A DNA stretch of 64,000 bases from an uncultured Clostridia bacterium (GCA_910583755.1 CAJTZO010000008.1:1-64000), one strand, 5' to 3'; positions 44,420-53,470 are shown, counted from the stretch's first letter. The notes: generated by a model from the sequence alone, not told the origin. Made by a program: numbers and translations.

Positions 44420-45358
44420 TCAATCACCGATTGTTGCTACCATAACTGCCTTAATGGTATGCATTCTGTTTTCTGCTTCATCAAATACAACAGATTGCTT
44501 TCCTTCTAATACTTCATGTGTCACTTCATAACCTCTTACGGCTGGCAAACAATGCATAAAAATTGTATTTTCCTTTCCAGTAGATGCCATAACAGCTTCA
44601 TTTACTTGATAAGGTTGTAATAAGTCTATTCTTTCCTTTGTTTTTGCTTCTTCTCCCATAGAAACCCAAACATCTGTATAAATGACATCTGCTTCTTTTG
44701 CTGCTTCTTTTATATCAGAAGTAATGGTAATACTTCCGCCACTTTCTTCTGCATACACCTCACAAAGCTCTACAAGCTGCTTTTCTGGAAAAAGACTTTC
44801 TGGAGAGGCAACAACATAATGCAAGCCCATTTTTGCACAACCAATCATCAAAGCATTGGACATATTATTTCTACCATCACCAGCATATACAAAACGGATA
44901 CCTTTCAATTTTCCCAATTTTTCCTTAATTGTCATAAAATCAGCTAATACTTGCGTTGGATGGTCCTCATCTGTCAAGCCATTCCAAACAGGTACACCAC
45001 TATATTCTGCTAATTTTTCAACAGTTTGTTGAGAAAACCCTCGAAATTCAATTCCGTCAAACATTCTACCCAACACTCTAGCAGTATCTTCCACTGTTTC
45101 TTTATGACCTAACTGTATATCATCTTTTCCCAAATATTCCGGATGTGCTCCTTCATCAATCGCACCTACTGTAAAAGAACAGCGTGTTCTTGTAGAAGGT
45201 TTTTCAAATATTAAAGCTACATTTTTATTTTTCATTCTTTTTTCATAAATGCCTTTTTTCTTTTTTTCTTTTAATTCTATTGCCAAATCAATGAAATATT
45301 CAATTTCCTCTGCTGTAAAATCTTTTAATGTTAAAAAACTTCTGCCCTTTAAATTCAT
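44420..45358 (-). CDS. argF: Ornithine carbamoyltransferase
   Basis: 312 residues. Carbamoyl-P site STRTRCSF at about 55-62, GKDDIQLGHKETVEDTARVL, ornithine-type loop GLTDEDHPTQVLADF, and HCLPAVRG with the catalytic Cys. STRTR and HCLP identify OTC rather than aspartate carbamoyltransferase. It makes citrulline from ornithine in arginine synthesis, or the reverse in arginine catabolism. No other arg genes are adjacent. A terminator hairpin stands just upstream of its RBS. Confidence 0.95.
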   Translation of the reverse strand: MNLKGRSFLTLKDFTAEEIEYFIDLAIELKEKKKKGIYEKRMKNKNVALIFEKPSTRTRCSFTVGAIDEGAHPEYLGKDDIQLGHKETVEDTARVLGRMFDGIEFRGFSQQTVEKLAEYSGVPVWNGLTDEDHPTQVLADFMTIKEKLGKLKGIRFVYAGDGRNNMSNALMIGCAKMGLHYVVASPESLFPEKQLVELCEVYAEESGGSITITSDIKEAAKEADVIYTDVWVSMGEEAKTKERIDLLQPYQVNEAVMASTGKENTIFMHCLPAVRGYEVTHEVLEGKQSVVFDEAENRMHTIKAVMVATIGD

Positions 45359-45389
45359 ATGCTTGAACTCCTTCCTTTGATTGAAAAAA

Positions 45390-45415
45390 GACAGCCAAAG
45401 CGTTTTTTAGCTGTC
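45390..45415 (-). terminator. Terminator directly before the argF RBS
   Basis: GACAGC / GCTGTC with partial pairing of the inner bases, then six U on the minus strand (A-run 45384-45389). The argF SD (GGAAGGAG) lies about 10 bases further on, so there is no room for a promoter between them. Confidence 0.75.
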
Positions 45416-45463
45416 TCACTTGTCAAAAAATCTTAAAGCTTTTTATGTTCTAAGATGGTTATT

Positions 45464-45865
45464 TTATGCTTTTTTGCCTTTTTCTTTGGTACGTTTGATA
45501 AAGCGGTCTAACTCTACAATCGCACGTTTATGGATACCAGAACCAATTTTATCAACCTCATCATATGCCTTTACTTTAAATGTTAATGCTTTTCCATTAA
45601 TTTCAATCAACTCTGCTACAACACGGACTTTCATGCCAACTGGTGTTGCAGCAGAATGAGTAATTTCTACGGATGTGCCTACAGTATCATAACCCTTTGG
45701 CAAAAATGGAAGTACCGCATTTAAAGAAACGCCTTCCATCCATGCAATCATTTTTGGAGTTGCTAATACAGTTACTGTGCCACTGCCAAAATGAACAGCA
45801 GTATCCGCTTCTGTTACAACATATTCTTCTTCCATGCTCATACCTACTGATAAATTAAATTCCAC
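45464..45865 (-). CDS. Thioesterase-family protein (FlK-like hotdog fold)
   Basis: 133 residues. The hotdog fold is suggested by VTEADTAVHFGSGTVTVLATPKM, the helix IAWMEGVSLNAVLPFLP, GTSVEITHSAATPVGMKV and the closing strand GIHKRAIVELDRFIKR. This is the pattern of the fluoroacetyl-CoA thioesterase-like family. It would cleave acyl-CoA thioesters in the cytoplasm; the physiological substrate is unknown. It starts 12 bases after ftsH. Confidence 0.85.
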   Translation of the reverse strand: MEFNLSVGMSMEEEYVVTEADTAVHFGSGTVTVLATPKMIAWMEGVSLNAVLPFLPKGYDTVGTSVEITHSAATPVGMKVRVVAELIEINGKALTFKVKAYDEVDKIGSGIHKRAIVELDRFIKRTKEKGKKA

Positions 45866-45877
45866 AAAAATGCCTCC

Positions 45878-47803
45878 TTATTCTTCCTTGTTTAAATTTA
45901 CTTTTTCTTCTTGTTCTATTTCTTTGTTATCATCACCATCTATTGTAGCAATGCCAAGAACATGATTTCTTTTTTCTTCTTCAAACAATTCTCTAAATTC
46001 TTCTCCTGTTACCTTTTCTTTTTCTACAAGGAGCTTTGCAGAAGCATGAAGAATTTCCATATTTTCCTTTAACATACGAATTGCCTCACTATATGCAGTG
46101 TCCACAATTCGTCTTACTTCTTTATCAATGGTAGTTGCAACATCTTCACTATAATTTCTAGCATGACCCCAGTCTCTGCCAATAAATACCTCATTACTAT
46201 CATCACCAAATTGGATTGGTCCAAGAATATCACTCATACCATATTGTGTTACCATAGCCCTAGCCATGTTTGTGGCTCTTTGAATATCATTTGATGCACC
46301 TGTTGTAACATCTTTTAAAACAATAAATTCTGCTGCTCGACCACCCAAAAGACTAATAATTTCCTGCTCCATATGCAGCTTTGTCATATACATTCTATCT
46401 TCTCCCGGTAAAGGCATGGTATAACCACCTGCCATACCTGTTGGAATAATAGAAATACTGTGGACAGGGTCCAATTCACTCAAAAGCTCAAAAAGGATTG
46501 CATGACCACTTTCATGGTAGGCAGTAATAAATTTCTCTTTATCAGAAATAATTCTGCTTTTCTTTTCTGTACCAATGCCCACCTTCACAAAAGCTTTTTG
46601 TATTTCTTCCATATCAATGGCTTTTTTATTTGCTCTTGCTGCTAAAAGCGCCGCTTCATTTAAAAGGTTTGATAAATCTGCACCTGTAAAGCCGGATGTA
46701 GTTTGTGCAATCACTTTTAAATCTACTTCTGAAGAAAATGGTTTTCCTTTTGCATGAACACGTAAGATTGCTTCTCTCCCTTTTACATCTGGTCTGCCCA
46801 CATAAACTTGTCTGTCAAAACGACCAGGACGTAAAATTGCTGGGTCCAAAATATCTGCTCTATTGGTTGCTGCTACTACAATAACCCCTTCATTGACACC
46901 AAAACCATCCATTTCTACAAGGAGTTGATTTAAAGTTTGTTCTCTTTCATCATGTCCGCCACCTAAACCGGCACCTCTACGACGACCTACTGCATCAATT
47001 TCATCAATAAAAACAATACAAGGTGAATTTTTTTTCGCTTGGTCAAACAAATCTCTGACACGAGATGCACCAACACCAACAAACATTTCCACAAAGTCAG
47101 AACCAGAAATACTAAAAAATGGAACACCTGCTTCTCCTGCTACTGCCTTTGCTAACAATGTTTTACCTGTTCCTGGAGGTCCTACCAACAAAACACCTTT
47201 CGGGATTCTTGCACCCAAAGCCTGAAATTTCTTTGGTTCTTTTAAAAATTGAACCAATTCTTCTAGTTCTGCCTTTTCTTCGTCCAAACCAGCCACATTT
47301 GCAAATGTTACTTTATCTTTTTCATCTACAGACATTTTAGCCTTACTTTTGCCAAAAGACATCATTTTTCCGCCGCCGCCACCTTGCATTTTTTGAAAAA
47401 TGACAGTAAATATAATGACCATAATAATCATCATAATTAAAGATGGTAATATAGCTGTCAAAATACTTGTTTTTGGTATATCGGGCACTGAAATTTTTAA
47501 ATGATTATCTTGTGCTGCTTTATTATCCAAACGTTCTTGCAGTACAGAAACACTTGGCGCATTGACACGAATGGTTTCGCCGCTTTCCAATTTTGCTGTT
47601 ACAGTACCAAAATCGTTTGCCTCAGAGCTTCTTTGCACCTGAATTTCTTTTACGCGGTCTTGTTCTAATGCTGTAATCAAATCACTATATGTATAGCTTA
47701 CATTAGATGACCTGTCTCCTTTTTGTCCTGCTACTGCAATGAGCATTGCAATGACAACAAAAATAACAGCATATAGTCCAAAAGATTTCCAATATTTTTT
47801 CAA
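45878..47803 (-). CDS. ftsH: ATP-dependent zinc metalloprotease FtsH
   Basis: 641 residues. I chose the TTG at 47803 because GGGAGGG lies 5 bases upstream and the protein then begins with KKYWKSFGLYAVIFVVIAML, the first TM helix; the longer frame adds 25 poor residues. A second TM follows (about 115-135), then the AAA+ domain with GPPGTGKT, FIDEIDAVGRRRG and NRADILDPAILRPGRFDRQ, and the protease site HESGH. The more usual sequence is HEAGH. It degrades membrane and regulatory proteins. Gene order tilS-hpt-ftsH matches Bacillus. Confidence 0.96.
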   Translation of the reverse strand: MKKYWKSFGLYAVIFVVIAMLIAVAGQKGDRSSNVSYTYSDLITALEQDRVKEIQVQRSSEANDFGTVTAKLESGETIRVNAPSVSVLQERLDNKAAQDNHLKISVPDIPKTSILTAILPSLIMMIIMVIIFTVIFQKMQGGGGGKMMSFGKSKAKMSVDEKDKVTFANVAGLDEEKAELEELVQFLKEPKKFQALGARIPKGVLLVGPPGTGKTLLAKAVAGEAGVPFFSISGSDFVEMFVGVGASRVRDLFDQAKKNSPCIVFIDEIDAVGRRRGAGLGGGHDEREQTLNQLLVEMDGFGVNEGVIVVAATNRADILDPAILRPGRFDRQVYVGRPDVKGREAILRVHAKGKPFSSEVDLKVIAQTTSGFTGADLSNLLNEAALLAARANKKAIDMEEIQKAFVKVGIGTEKKSRIISDKEKFITAYHESGHAILFELLSELDPVHSISIIPTGMAGGYTMPLPGEDRMYMTKLHMEQEIISLLGGRAAEFIVLKDVTTGASNDIQRATNMARAMVTQYGMSDILGPIQFGDDSNEVFIGRDWGHARNYSEDVATTIDKEVRRIVDTAYSEAIRMLKENMEILHASAKLLVEKEKVTGEEFRELFEEEKRNHVLGIATIDGDDNKEIEQEEKVNLNKEE

Positions 47804-48025
47804 ATATTTCCCTCCCTGTGTTTTTAATAATTTGTAATTTTGAAAAAATGTAAATATTTTTTCTGTGACAAATAACATTTTATTATTTGCAAAACAAATC
47901 GTCTGTCAATTTGTAATTCTATCACATCTATTCTGTAAAAACAACACTTGCTCAAAAATATTACAAAATAACTTTTTTATTGTTTTGACAAAAAAATATT
48001 TTTTTATGCAAAAAAACAAAATTAA

Positions 48026-48048
48026 GGTGAAGATAAAATATCTTCACC
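48026..48048 (-). terminator. Hairpin between hpt and ftsH
   Basis: GGTGAAGATA / TATCTTCACC, a perfect 10-base stem with a 3-base loop. On the minus strand it is followed by TTAATTTTGTTTTTTTG. Confidence 0.7.
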
Positions 48049-48054
48049 CCAAAT

Positions 48055-48117
48055 GGAAACTTCGTTTCCTTAAAAAAGATTAATTTCATAAGGAAAAATG
48101 ATAGTTTTTCTACAAAA
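48055..48117 (+). repeat. Degenerate intergenic repeat, copy G
   Basis: GGAAACTTCGTTTCC, then AAAAAAGATTAATTTCATAAGG and AAAAATGATAGTTTTTC. This follows the middle module of copies B and C (TTTATAAGGAAAAA, ACTAGTTTTTCC) with several changes. Confidence 0.45.
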
Positions 48118-48134
48118 AAGATTTTATTAATATT

Positions 48135-48665
48135 TTATTCTTCCTCGAACGAAATCACACCAATATAATCCAAATTACGATACTTTTGTGCATAATCCAA
48201 ACCACAACCAACCACAAATTCATCAGGAATGGAAAAACCTGTATAATCTACATTTACGTGTACCACACGGCGGTCTGGTTTATCTAACAAAGTACATATC
48301 TTTAAACTTTTTGGTTTTCTGTTAGAAAGATGTTCTACTAATTTGCTTAATGTTCTGCCGCTGTCAATAATATCTTCTACAATCAAAACATTTTTTCCCT
48401 CAATAGGCTCATCTAAATCCATCAGTATTTTAATTTCTCCGCTACTTGACGTTGCATTACCATAGCTAGAAACATCCATAAAATTCATTGTGACAGGGAC
48501 TTTGATGTGTTTTGCTAAATCTACCATAAACACAACCCCACCCTTTAACACACAAATCAATTCTAGGCTTTCTCCAGCATAATCTTGAGAAATATCCTCT
48601 GCAATTTCTGAAATCCTCTTTTGTATTGCTGTTTTTGAAATCAATGTCTCAATCTTTTCTTTCAT
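48135..48665 (-). CDS. hpt: Hypoxanthine phosphoribosyltransferase
   Basis: 176 residues. PRTase signature LIVEDIIDSGRTLSKLVEHL (PRPP loop), LICVLKGGVVFMVDLAKHI at the N-terminal pyrophosphate loop, and the purine-site FSIPDEFVVGCGLDYAQKYRNL. It salvages hypoxanthine and guanine to IMP and GMP. Its ATG lies 17 bases inside the end of tilS, so translation is coupled. Confidence 0.95.
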   Translation of the reverse strand: MKEKIETLISKTAIQKRISEIAEDISQDYAGESLELICVLKGGVVFMVDLAKHIKVPVTMNFMDVSSYGNATSSSGEIKILMDLDEPIEGKNVLIVEDIIDSGRTLSKLVEHLSNRKPKSLKICTLLDKPDRRVVHVNVDYTGFSIPDEFVVGCGLDYAQKYRNLDYIGVISFEEE

Positions 48666-50043
48666 GGTTCTCTCCTTCCCAAACAGAAATCCATATTTTA
48701 TTTTTTGTCATTGTATCAACTAAAAAATCATCTGAAGTACGATAACCCGGTATCCATAAAATTTGTTTTCCTACAGCAAATAATAAAAGTGTTTCTCTCT
48801 GCTGTCTTGGTATTTTGGAATCTATAAAAAAATCTTTTAATTTTTTTTTGTGTCCATTTCCTATGGCAATCCTATCTCCTTGTTGTCTCGTTCGACAGAC
48901 GATATTTTCTTTTATTTTATCATAGTCAAACACTTTCGTATATATGGGAAGCATTTTTTCTTCTTTTTTATACGCATTAAACGATAATTTTACAAATTTA
49001 TTGATTTCTTTTATATAAATTGCTTTTTCGAGTGGTAAGGAATAACAAAATTCAGTGTTTTTTGTCACATTTTCCCAGCCTAACACAAGGGTATCATATT
49101 CTATAAAAGCACTTTTTTTAAAAGGAAATGATAGTTTTTTCCCACTTTGTTTTTCTAAAAGCTGCTCTATTTGCTGAAAGTGGATATAGGATAAATCTTG
49201 CAAGGAACGGTCCAATAAACAGAAGGCTTGTCTTATTATTCTTCTTTTCATAATACTACTTTGATGCAACAACAACTTTTTATTTAACACCACTCTATTG
49301 TTTTCCTTTTTTACTAATATTTTTTTTAATTCTTTTTGTGCTAGTTGTTCTAAAAAATTTTCTTCTTCCGCTAAAATAGAAGCGCTTGCTGCAATATGTT
49401 CTATAGATTTGGAATTAATTTCTTTTTCCAAAAAAGGAAGTACAGATAGTCTGATTTTATTTCTTGTATAATGTTCTTGTTCATTTGTACTATCTTGACA
49501 ATAAGGAATATTATTTTTTTCTAAAAAGGATTCAATTTCTTTCCGGCTTACAAATAAAAAAGGACGTATGATATTTCCCCTTATCGGTGACATTCCAGAT
49601 AATCCTGCTAACCCTGCACCTCTACATAAGTTTAAAAGGACAGTTTCTGCTTGGTCATTTTGATGGTGTGCGACTGCAATCTTTCCCTTTTCTCCTGCTT
49701 TTTTCTGAAATGTTTCATAACGGCAAAGTCTGCCCATTTCTTCCACACCAATCCCTTTATTTTTTGCCTCCTTACTGATATTAAATGCAATTACTTCACA
49801 AGGAACATTCCATTTTTGGCAAATTTGCTTGACAAAAAGAGCATCTCTGTCTGCTTCTTCTGCTCTCAATCCATGATGAATATGAATTGCTTTGATATAC
49901 AGTTGATATTCTTTTTGAATGGCACACAATATTGCTAATAAGGCAATAGAATCTGTTCCCCCAGAAACACCAACAATAATAAAATCTTCCTTTTCCAGCA
50001 TATGATAGTCTTGTATGGTTTTTTTTACTTTTTCTAAAAACAT
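48649..50043 (-). CDS. tilS: tRNA(Ile)-lysidine synthetase
   Basis: 464 residues. The PP-loop SGGTDSIALLAIL (about 29-41) is intact, followed by AIHIHHGLRAEEADRDALFVKQICQ, VAHHQNDQAETVLLNLCRGAGLAGLSGM and RPFLFVSRKEIESFL. The substrate-binding and C-terminal TilS domains follow (RTRQQGDRIAIGNGHKKKLKDFFID). It converts C34 of tRNA-Ile2 to lysidine, an essential step. Overlaps hpt. Confidence 0.95.
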   Translation of the reverse strand: MFLEKVKKTIQDYHMLEKEDFIIVGVSGGTDSIALLAILCAIQKEYQLYIKAIHIHHGLRAEEADRDALFVKQICQKWNVPCEVIAFNISKEAKNKGIGVEEMGRLCRYETFQKKAGEKGKIAVAHHQNDQAETVLLNLCRGAGLAGLSGMSPIRGNIIRPFLFVSRKEIESFLEKNNIPYCQDSTNEQEHYTRNKIRLSVLPFLEKEINSKSIEHIAASASILAEEENFLEQLAQKELKKILVKKENNRVVLNKKLLLHQSSIMKRRIIRQAFCLLDRSLQDLSYIHFQQIEQLLEKQSGKKLSFPFKKSAFIEYDTLVLGWENVTKNTEFCYSLPLEKAIYIKEINKFVKLSFNAYKKEEKMLPIYTKVFDYDKIKENIVCRTRQQGDRIAIGNGHKKKLKDFFIDSKIPRQQRETLLLFAVGKQILWIPGYRTSDDFLVDTMTKNKIWISVWEGENHERKD

Positions 50044-50082
50044 ATTCCTTCTCCTCTGTTTTCATCTAAAAAAAATATAACA

Positions 50083-50120
50083 AAAAAAGAGAGATTTGTA
50101 TATAGCAAACCTCTCTTTTT
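50083..50120 (-). terminator. Bidirectional terminator
   Basis: AAAAAGAGAG / CTCTCTTTTT with a second TTTG/CAAA pair inside, separated by one-base mismatches. It follows the 50141 gene on the minus strand and precedes tilS. Confidence 0.8.
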
Positions 50121-50140
50121 ATAGATAAACTCACCTTGTT

Positions 50141-50638
50141 TTACTTTTCAAAATATATCTGCATATCTTCTAAAAATTGCTGCATTGTTTTTTCTGTCAT
50201 TTTTCCTTGATATTTTTTATCAGAAGAAGCATGACAACAAATAATATCAATTCCTCTTACTTTTGCATCTTTTGTACAAGAAACTCGCAGTCTATCAAAA
50301 TCCCATCCATTTTTATTATCAGAATAATAATAAATCGTAATAAAAATAGTTGTGATATCTTCTGTTGTTACACGAATCGTTTTTTCTAAAGGAATCCCTT
50401 TTCTAAAAGAATATCCTTTTAACTTAGAAACAACTTCCTCTATTTCTTTTTTATCCTTTAATACAATGTTCTCAATTTTATCTTCTTTTCCTACTCCCGG
50501 CATACTAAATACTTTTGTTATTGTTACCTTTTCTATTTCTGGCACTTCTTTATGAATATAAAAAGGTGATTTTCTGGGAAAAAAAAGGATGATAATGATA
50601 CATAAAAAAACAAAAATAATTTTTCCTTTTTTATTCAT
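50141..50638 (-). CDS. Membrane-anchored hypothetical protein, 165 residues
   Basis: ATG after AAGGAGG. A single N-terminal hydrophobic helix (KIIFVFLCIIIILFF, about residues 6-20) is not followed by a cleavage site, so it probably anchors an extracytoplasmic domain. The domain mixes strands and Lys-rich loops (LEKTIRVTTEDITTIFITIYY, WDFDRLRVSC). No family recognised. It stands alone between spoIIE and tilS. Confidence 0.6.
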   Translation of the reverse strand: MNKKGKIIFVFLCIIIILFFPRKSPFYIHKEVPEIEKVTITKVFSMPGVGKEDKIENIVLKDKKEIEEVVSKLKGYSFRKGIPLEKTIRVTTEDITTIFITIYYYSDNKNGWDFDRLRVSCTKDAKVRGIDIICCHASSDKKYQGKMTEKTMQQFLEDMQIYFEK

Positions 50639-50713
50639 TATTATCCTCCTTAAATATATCTTTTATATATGATATTGTAATGATATCATAGGAAAAAAAG
50701 AAATTCAATAAAA

Positions 50714-50747
50714 AATGTACTAATAAAAAATAATTTATTAGTACATT
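50714..50747. repeat. Perfect AT-rich inverted repeat abutting repeat copy C
   Basis: AATGTACTAATAAA (50714-50727) pairs with its exact complement (50734-50747), loop of 6. It lies directly at the right end of copy C and may be the spoIIE terminator. Confidence 0.65.
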
Positions 50748-50749
50748 CC

Positions 50750-50890
50750 AATCCATCAATAAAGTCTTTTTTGGTGGGTTTCACCCAAACCCACCAACTT
50801 TAAAAAAGTTGGATAAAAACTTTCATGGAAAAACTAGTGTTTTTCCTTATAAAGTCAATATTTTTAGCGAAACACTAGTTTCCACAAAAG
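50750..50890 (-). repeat. Modular intergenic repeat, copy C
   Basis: On the minus strand it runs GAAACTAGTGTTTC, TTTATAAGGAAAAACACTAG, TTTTTCCATGAAAGTTTTT, AAAGTTGGTGGGTTTGGGTG, then ACTTTATTGATGGATTGG. The hairpin TTGGTGGGTTT/AAACCCACCAA is at 50771-50797. The first half matches copy B and the second half copy A. Confidence 0.65.
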
Positions 50891-50921
50891 TTTTTTGCCA
50901 AGTTTTCTTCTAAGAAAGCGT

Positions 50922-53327
50922 TTATATTTCCCAAAACCTTCCCGCAATAACCGTCATATCATCTTTTCTTCCTTGTTCAGCTTTTTTTTGTGCTTCCTGT
51001 AAAATATAATCTGCCACATCTTGAGGATTACTACTGTAAAATGTTTCAAATAAAGAAGTAAGCCATGCAACATCATCATCTTCTCCCACAGCTTCCATAA
51101 TGCCGTCGGTCATAAGCAGCACCATATCATTATGTTTTAATAAAATATCGTTTTTTTCCATAGAAACCTGTTGCAAAATTCCAACAGGTAAGGTTTCCGA
51201 ACGAATTGACATAATTTTTCCATCTCTTAAAATATACGCTGCTGCTGCTCCCATTTTCATAAATTCTGCTTTTGCTGTATACAAATTGACAGTACAAATA
51301 TCTAAAGTAGCAAATTTTTCTTCTGCGGAACGCAATAATAATACAGAATTAATCATATTAATGGCTAATTCCTTTTCAAATCCGGCTTCTATAAATTGCT
51401 CCAAAAGTTCTATGGTTGATTTACTTTCTTCCCTTGCTACCATACCACTTCCCATACCATCTGAAAGTGCTATCACAGAAATACCGCTTGCTGTTTCCAA
51501 AAAACTAGCACTATCACCAGAAATACCACCCTCCTCTTTCGGACAGGCTGCTGTTGCTACTGTAAAACGATACTTATTTTCTTCTATCAAACGCAAAGCA
51601 CACCTTCCACCATTTCCTGCATAGCAAGCATATTTTCCACCTGCTTTTTTCATGGGTTTATGAAGCATCTTACTAACAAGTGGTATTATTTTTTCACGAC
51701 ACATTTGATTTCCATTACAAGACTTCATAGTAACAATGACTTCTGTTCCATTTTGTATTCTATCCTCCATCACGGATACATCTTCCACTGTAATTCCTGC
51801 TTTATCTAACTTTACCTTTAATTCTTTTTCAACACTTTCTAAAAAAACACCTCTCACATCTAATTGCCCAGAAAGATTTTCTATAATACTACCTACAGCA
51901 AATAATTGCTGACTTACCAACTCTCGACATTCTGCTAATTTACTTCTCCAAATACTTTGTGTTTCAAAACTTTCATAACAACGATTGATAGCCTCTACAA
52001 AAATATTCCCTTTGACACAATTTTTACGAAATCCTTCTGATAACTGTTCTAATTCCACTCTACCTCTTTTTTCACAGATGGATAATGCAGAAAAGGTTGC
52101 TTGATATGTTGCATATAATTCTGTATCCCAGCAATACACAGCTAGTCCACAATTTCGGCAAGCTTTATCTGCAATATTATCTATCAAAAGGGATACATCA
52201 CTTTTCCCCATTGTTTTTTTATCTAATTCTGGTAAAAATGTTTTTCCTAAACTTCGAAAAGCTGCTGCAAATTGTGATAGCCTCTCCTCTGTCAATTCTT
52301 TCATTTTTAAAAAATAAGTATCTTCTTGAAATTCTTTTTCATGAACACCATATGTATTAATAAAAGTAAATGCTCGTTTTGGCACAAACAAAAACAAAAT
52401 ACTTCCTATCAAAAGACCTTTTAAAAAAAAGGTATCTAACATAAATTCGCTGCAATAAAATAATACAACTACAACAGCAATAAAAAAACTAACAACAGAA
52501 GCAACTTTTCCTAATTCTTTCATAGCACCACAAAGTAAACCGCCTAAACTTAACGCACAAAATATTTCCATTTCTACTTTGCCACAAACAAGAAGCAAAA
52601 AACCAAATAATACTCCTGCCGCCGTTCCAATACCTGCCCCTCCCCTATATCCTCCTATCAATATCATACAGGATGATAAAATTGCCATAATTGGAATCTG
52701 AACAAACGGAATTTTCATATCAGCAGAACCGGCAACTGCTCCTCCCAAAAGTAAAGCAAGACTCATAATTTCCTCACTTGTCATAATATGCCTTTTTAGA
52801 CCTTTTTGTAAAAGTAAAATTCCTTTTTCTGCCACATAGGTCAATAAAAATACTGCAATTCCTTCTACTGCTGCAATTCCACCATAAAAATAAGAACCGC
52901 CTCGTATGGCTGAAAACAAAAAACCGCCTAATAAAGTTGCTCCACCACCAAACGAGGCCTTTAAGAGGGTAGAAGGGTATTTTATTTTACTGTTGGCGCC
53001 CCAATGAAACGCTAAACAGAAAATAACACAAAGTATGTATTTTTGTTTGCTTTCACAATTACTCCACAAAATTCCTGAAGTAACTGCCGCTACAACACGA
53101 TAAAAGCGTTTTCCCTGCATCAAAAATGCCGAAAGATACGCAATTCCCATCGGATTTAAGATTTGAAATACTGTTGTATTTCCCCATAAAAAGCCAATAC
53201 TCAATAGGATACTCTCCTTCATAAATGTCCCTTTGTTTGGTATTTTTAATATCTTATGTAAGGGTAACTTAGGAGGTAGCATTTTTCCAAAACCAGAACG
53301 TTCTATGATAATTTCTGTTTTTTCCAT
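50922..53327 (-). CDS. spoIIE: Stage II sporulation protein E, membrane PP2C phosphatase
   Basis: 801 residues. I chose the ATG at 53327 because GGGGAGA lies 7 bases upstream. Residues about 40-310 hold roughly ten hydrophobic spans, then the FtsZ-binding-type middle region (about 320-580), then a PP2C/SpoIIE phosphatase with ALSDGMGSGMVAREESKSTIELL, TLDICTVNLYTAKAEFMKMGAA, LPVGIL and VLLMTDGIMEAVG. It dephosphorylates SpoIIAA to activate sigma-F in the forespore. The promoter has features of Spo0A control. Confidence 0.95.
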   Translation of the reverse strand: MEKTEIIIERSGFGKMLPPKLPLHKILKIPNKGTFMKESILLSIGFLWGNTTVFQILNPMGIAYLSAFLMQGKRFYRVVAAVTSGILWSNCESKQKYILCVIFCLAFHWGANSKIKYPSTLLKASFGGGATLLGGFLFSAIRGGSYFYGGIAAVEGIAVFLLTYVAEKGILLLQKGLKRHIMTSEEIMSLALLLGGAVAGSADMKIPFVQIPIMAILSSCMILIGGYRGGAGIGTAAGVLFGFLLLVCGKVEMEIFCALSLGGLLCGAMKELGKVASVVSFFIAVVVVLFYCSEFMLDTFFLKGLLIGSILFLFVPKRAFTFINTYGVHEKEFQEDTYFLKMKELTEERLSQFAAAFRSLGKTFLPELDKKTMGKSDVSLLIDNIADKACRNCGLAVYCWDTELYATYQATFSALSICEKRGRVELEQLSEGFRKNCVKGNIFVEAINRCYESFETQSIWRSKLAECRELVSQQLFAVGSIIENLSGQLDVRGVFLESVEKELKVKLDKAGITVEDVSVMEDRIQNGTEVIVTMKSCNGNQMCREKIIPLVSKMLHKPMKKAGGKYACYAGNGGRCALRLIEENKYRFTVATAACPKEEGGISGDSASFLETASGISVIALSDGMGSGMVAREESKSTIELLEQFIEAGFEKELAINMINSVLLLRSAEEKFATLDICTVNLYTAKAEFMKMGAAAAYILRDGKIMSIRSETLPVGILQQVSMEKNDILLKHNDMVLLMTDGIMEAVGEDDDVAWLTSLFETFYSSNPQDVADYILQEAQKKAEQGRKDDMTVIAGRFWEI

Positions 53328-53359
53328 AACATTTCTCCCCAACTTTTTATTCTATGCTC

Positions 53360-53392
53360 ATTATACAAAATTAGAACGAACTTTTTTGTCAA
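53360..53392 (-). promoter_or_regulatory. spoIIE promoter with 21-bp spacer and 0A-like box
   Basis: On the minus strand TTGACA (53387-53392) and TATAAT (53360-53365) are separated by 21 bases. The plus strand across the -35 reads TTTGTCAAA, one change from the Spo0A box core TTTGTCGAA. In B. subtilis the Spo0A-activated spoIIE promoter has the same unusual spacing. Confidence 0.6.
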
Positions 53393-53445
53393 ATGCAGAA
53401 AGAAGAATTGACTTTTTTATGTCTTTTAGTGACAAAAAAGCCTGC

Positions 53446-53470
53446 CTTTTTATTTTGGCAGACTTTTTTC
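53446..53470 (-). terminator. Terminator upstream of spoIIE
   Basis: GTCTGCC / GGCAGGC stem with one G-U pair, then six U on the minus strand. It lies between the threonine aldolase stop (90 bases earlier) and the spoIIE promoter. Confidence 0.75.

Larger units (their letters stand above)
47804..48134. other. Stretch between hpt and ftsH
   Basis: 331 bases. It holds the ftsH leader, which is AT-rich with no boxes assigned with confidence, the hairpin at 48026-48048 (likely hpt terminator) and degenerate repeat copy G. No gene is seen. Confidence 0.55.

Noticed and set aside
51100..51624. 174-codon plus-strand frame inside spoIIE
   Set aside because: Antisense to the SpoIIE phosphatase domain; no RBS, Ser/Ile-rich composition typical of a shadow frame.
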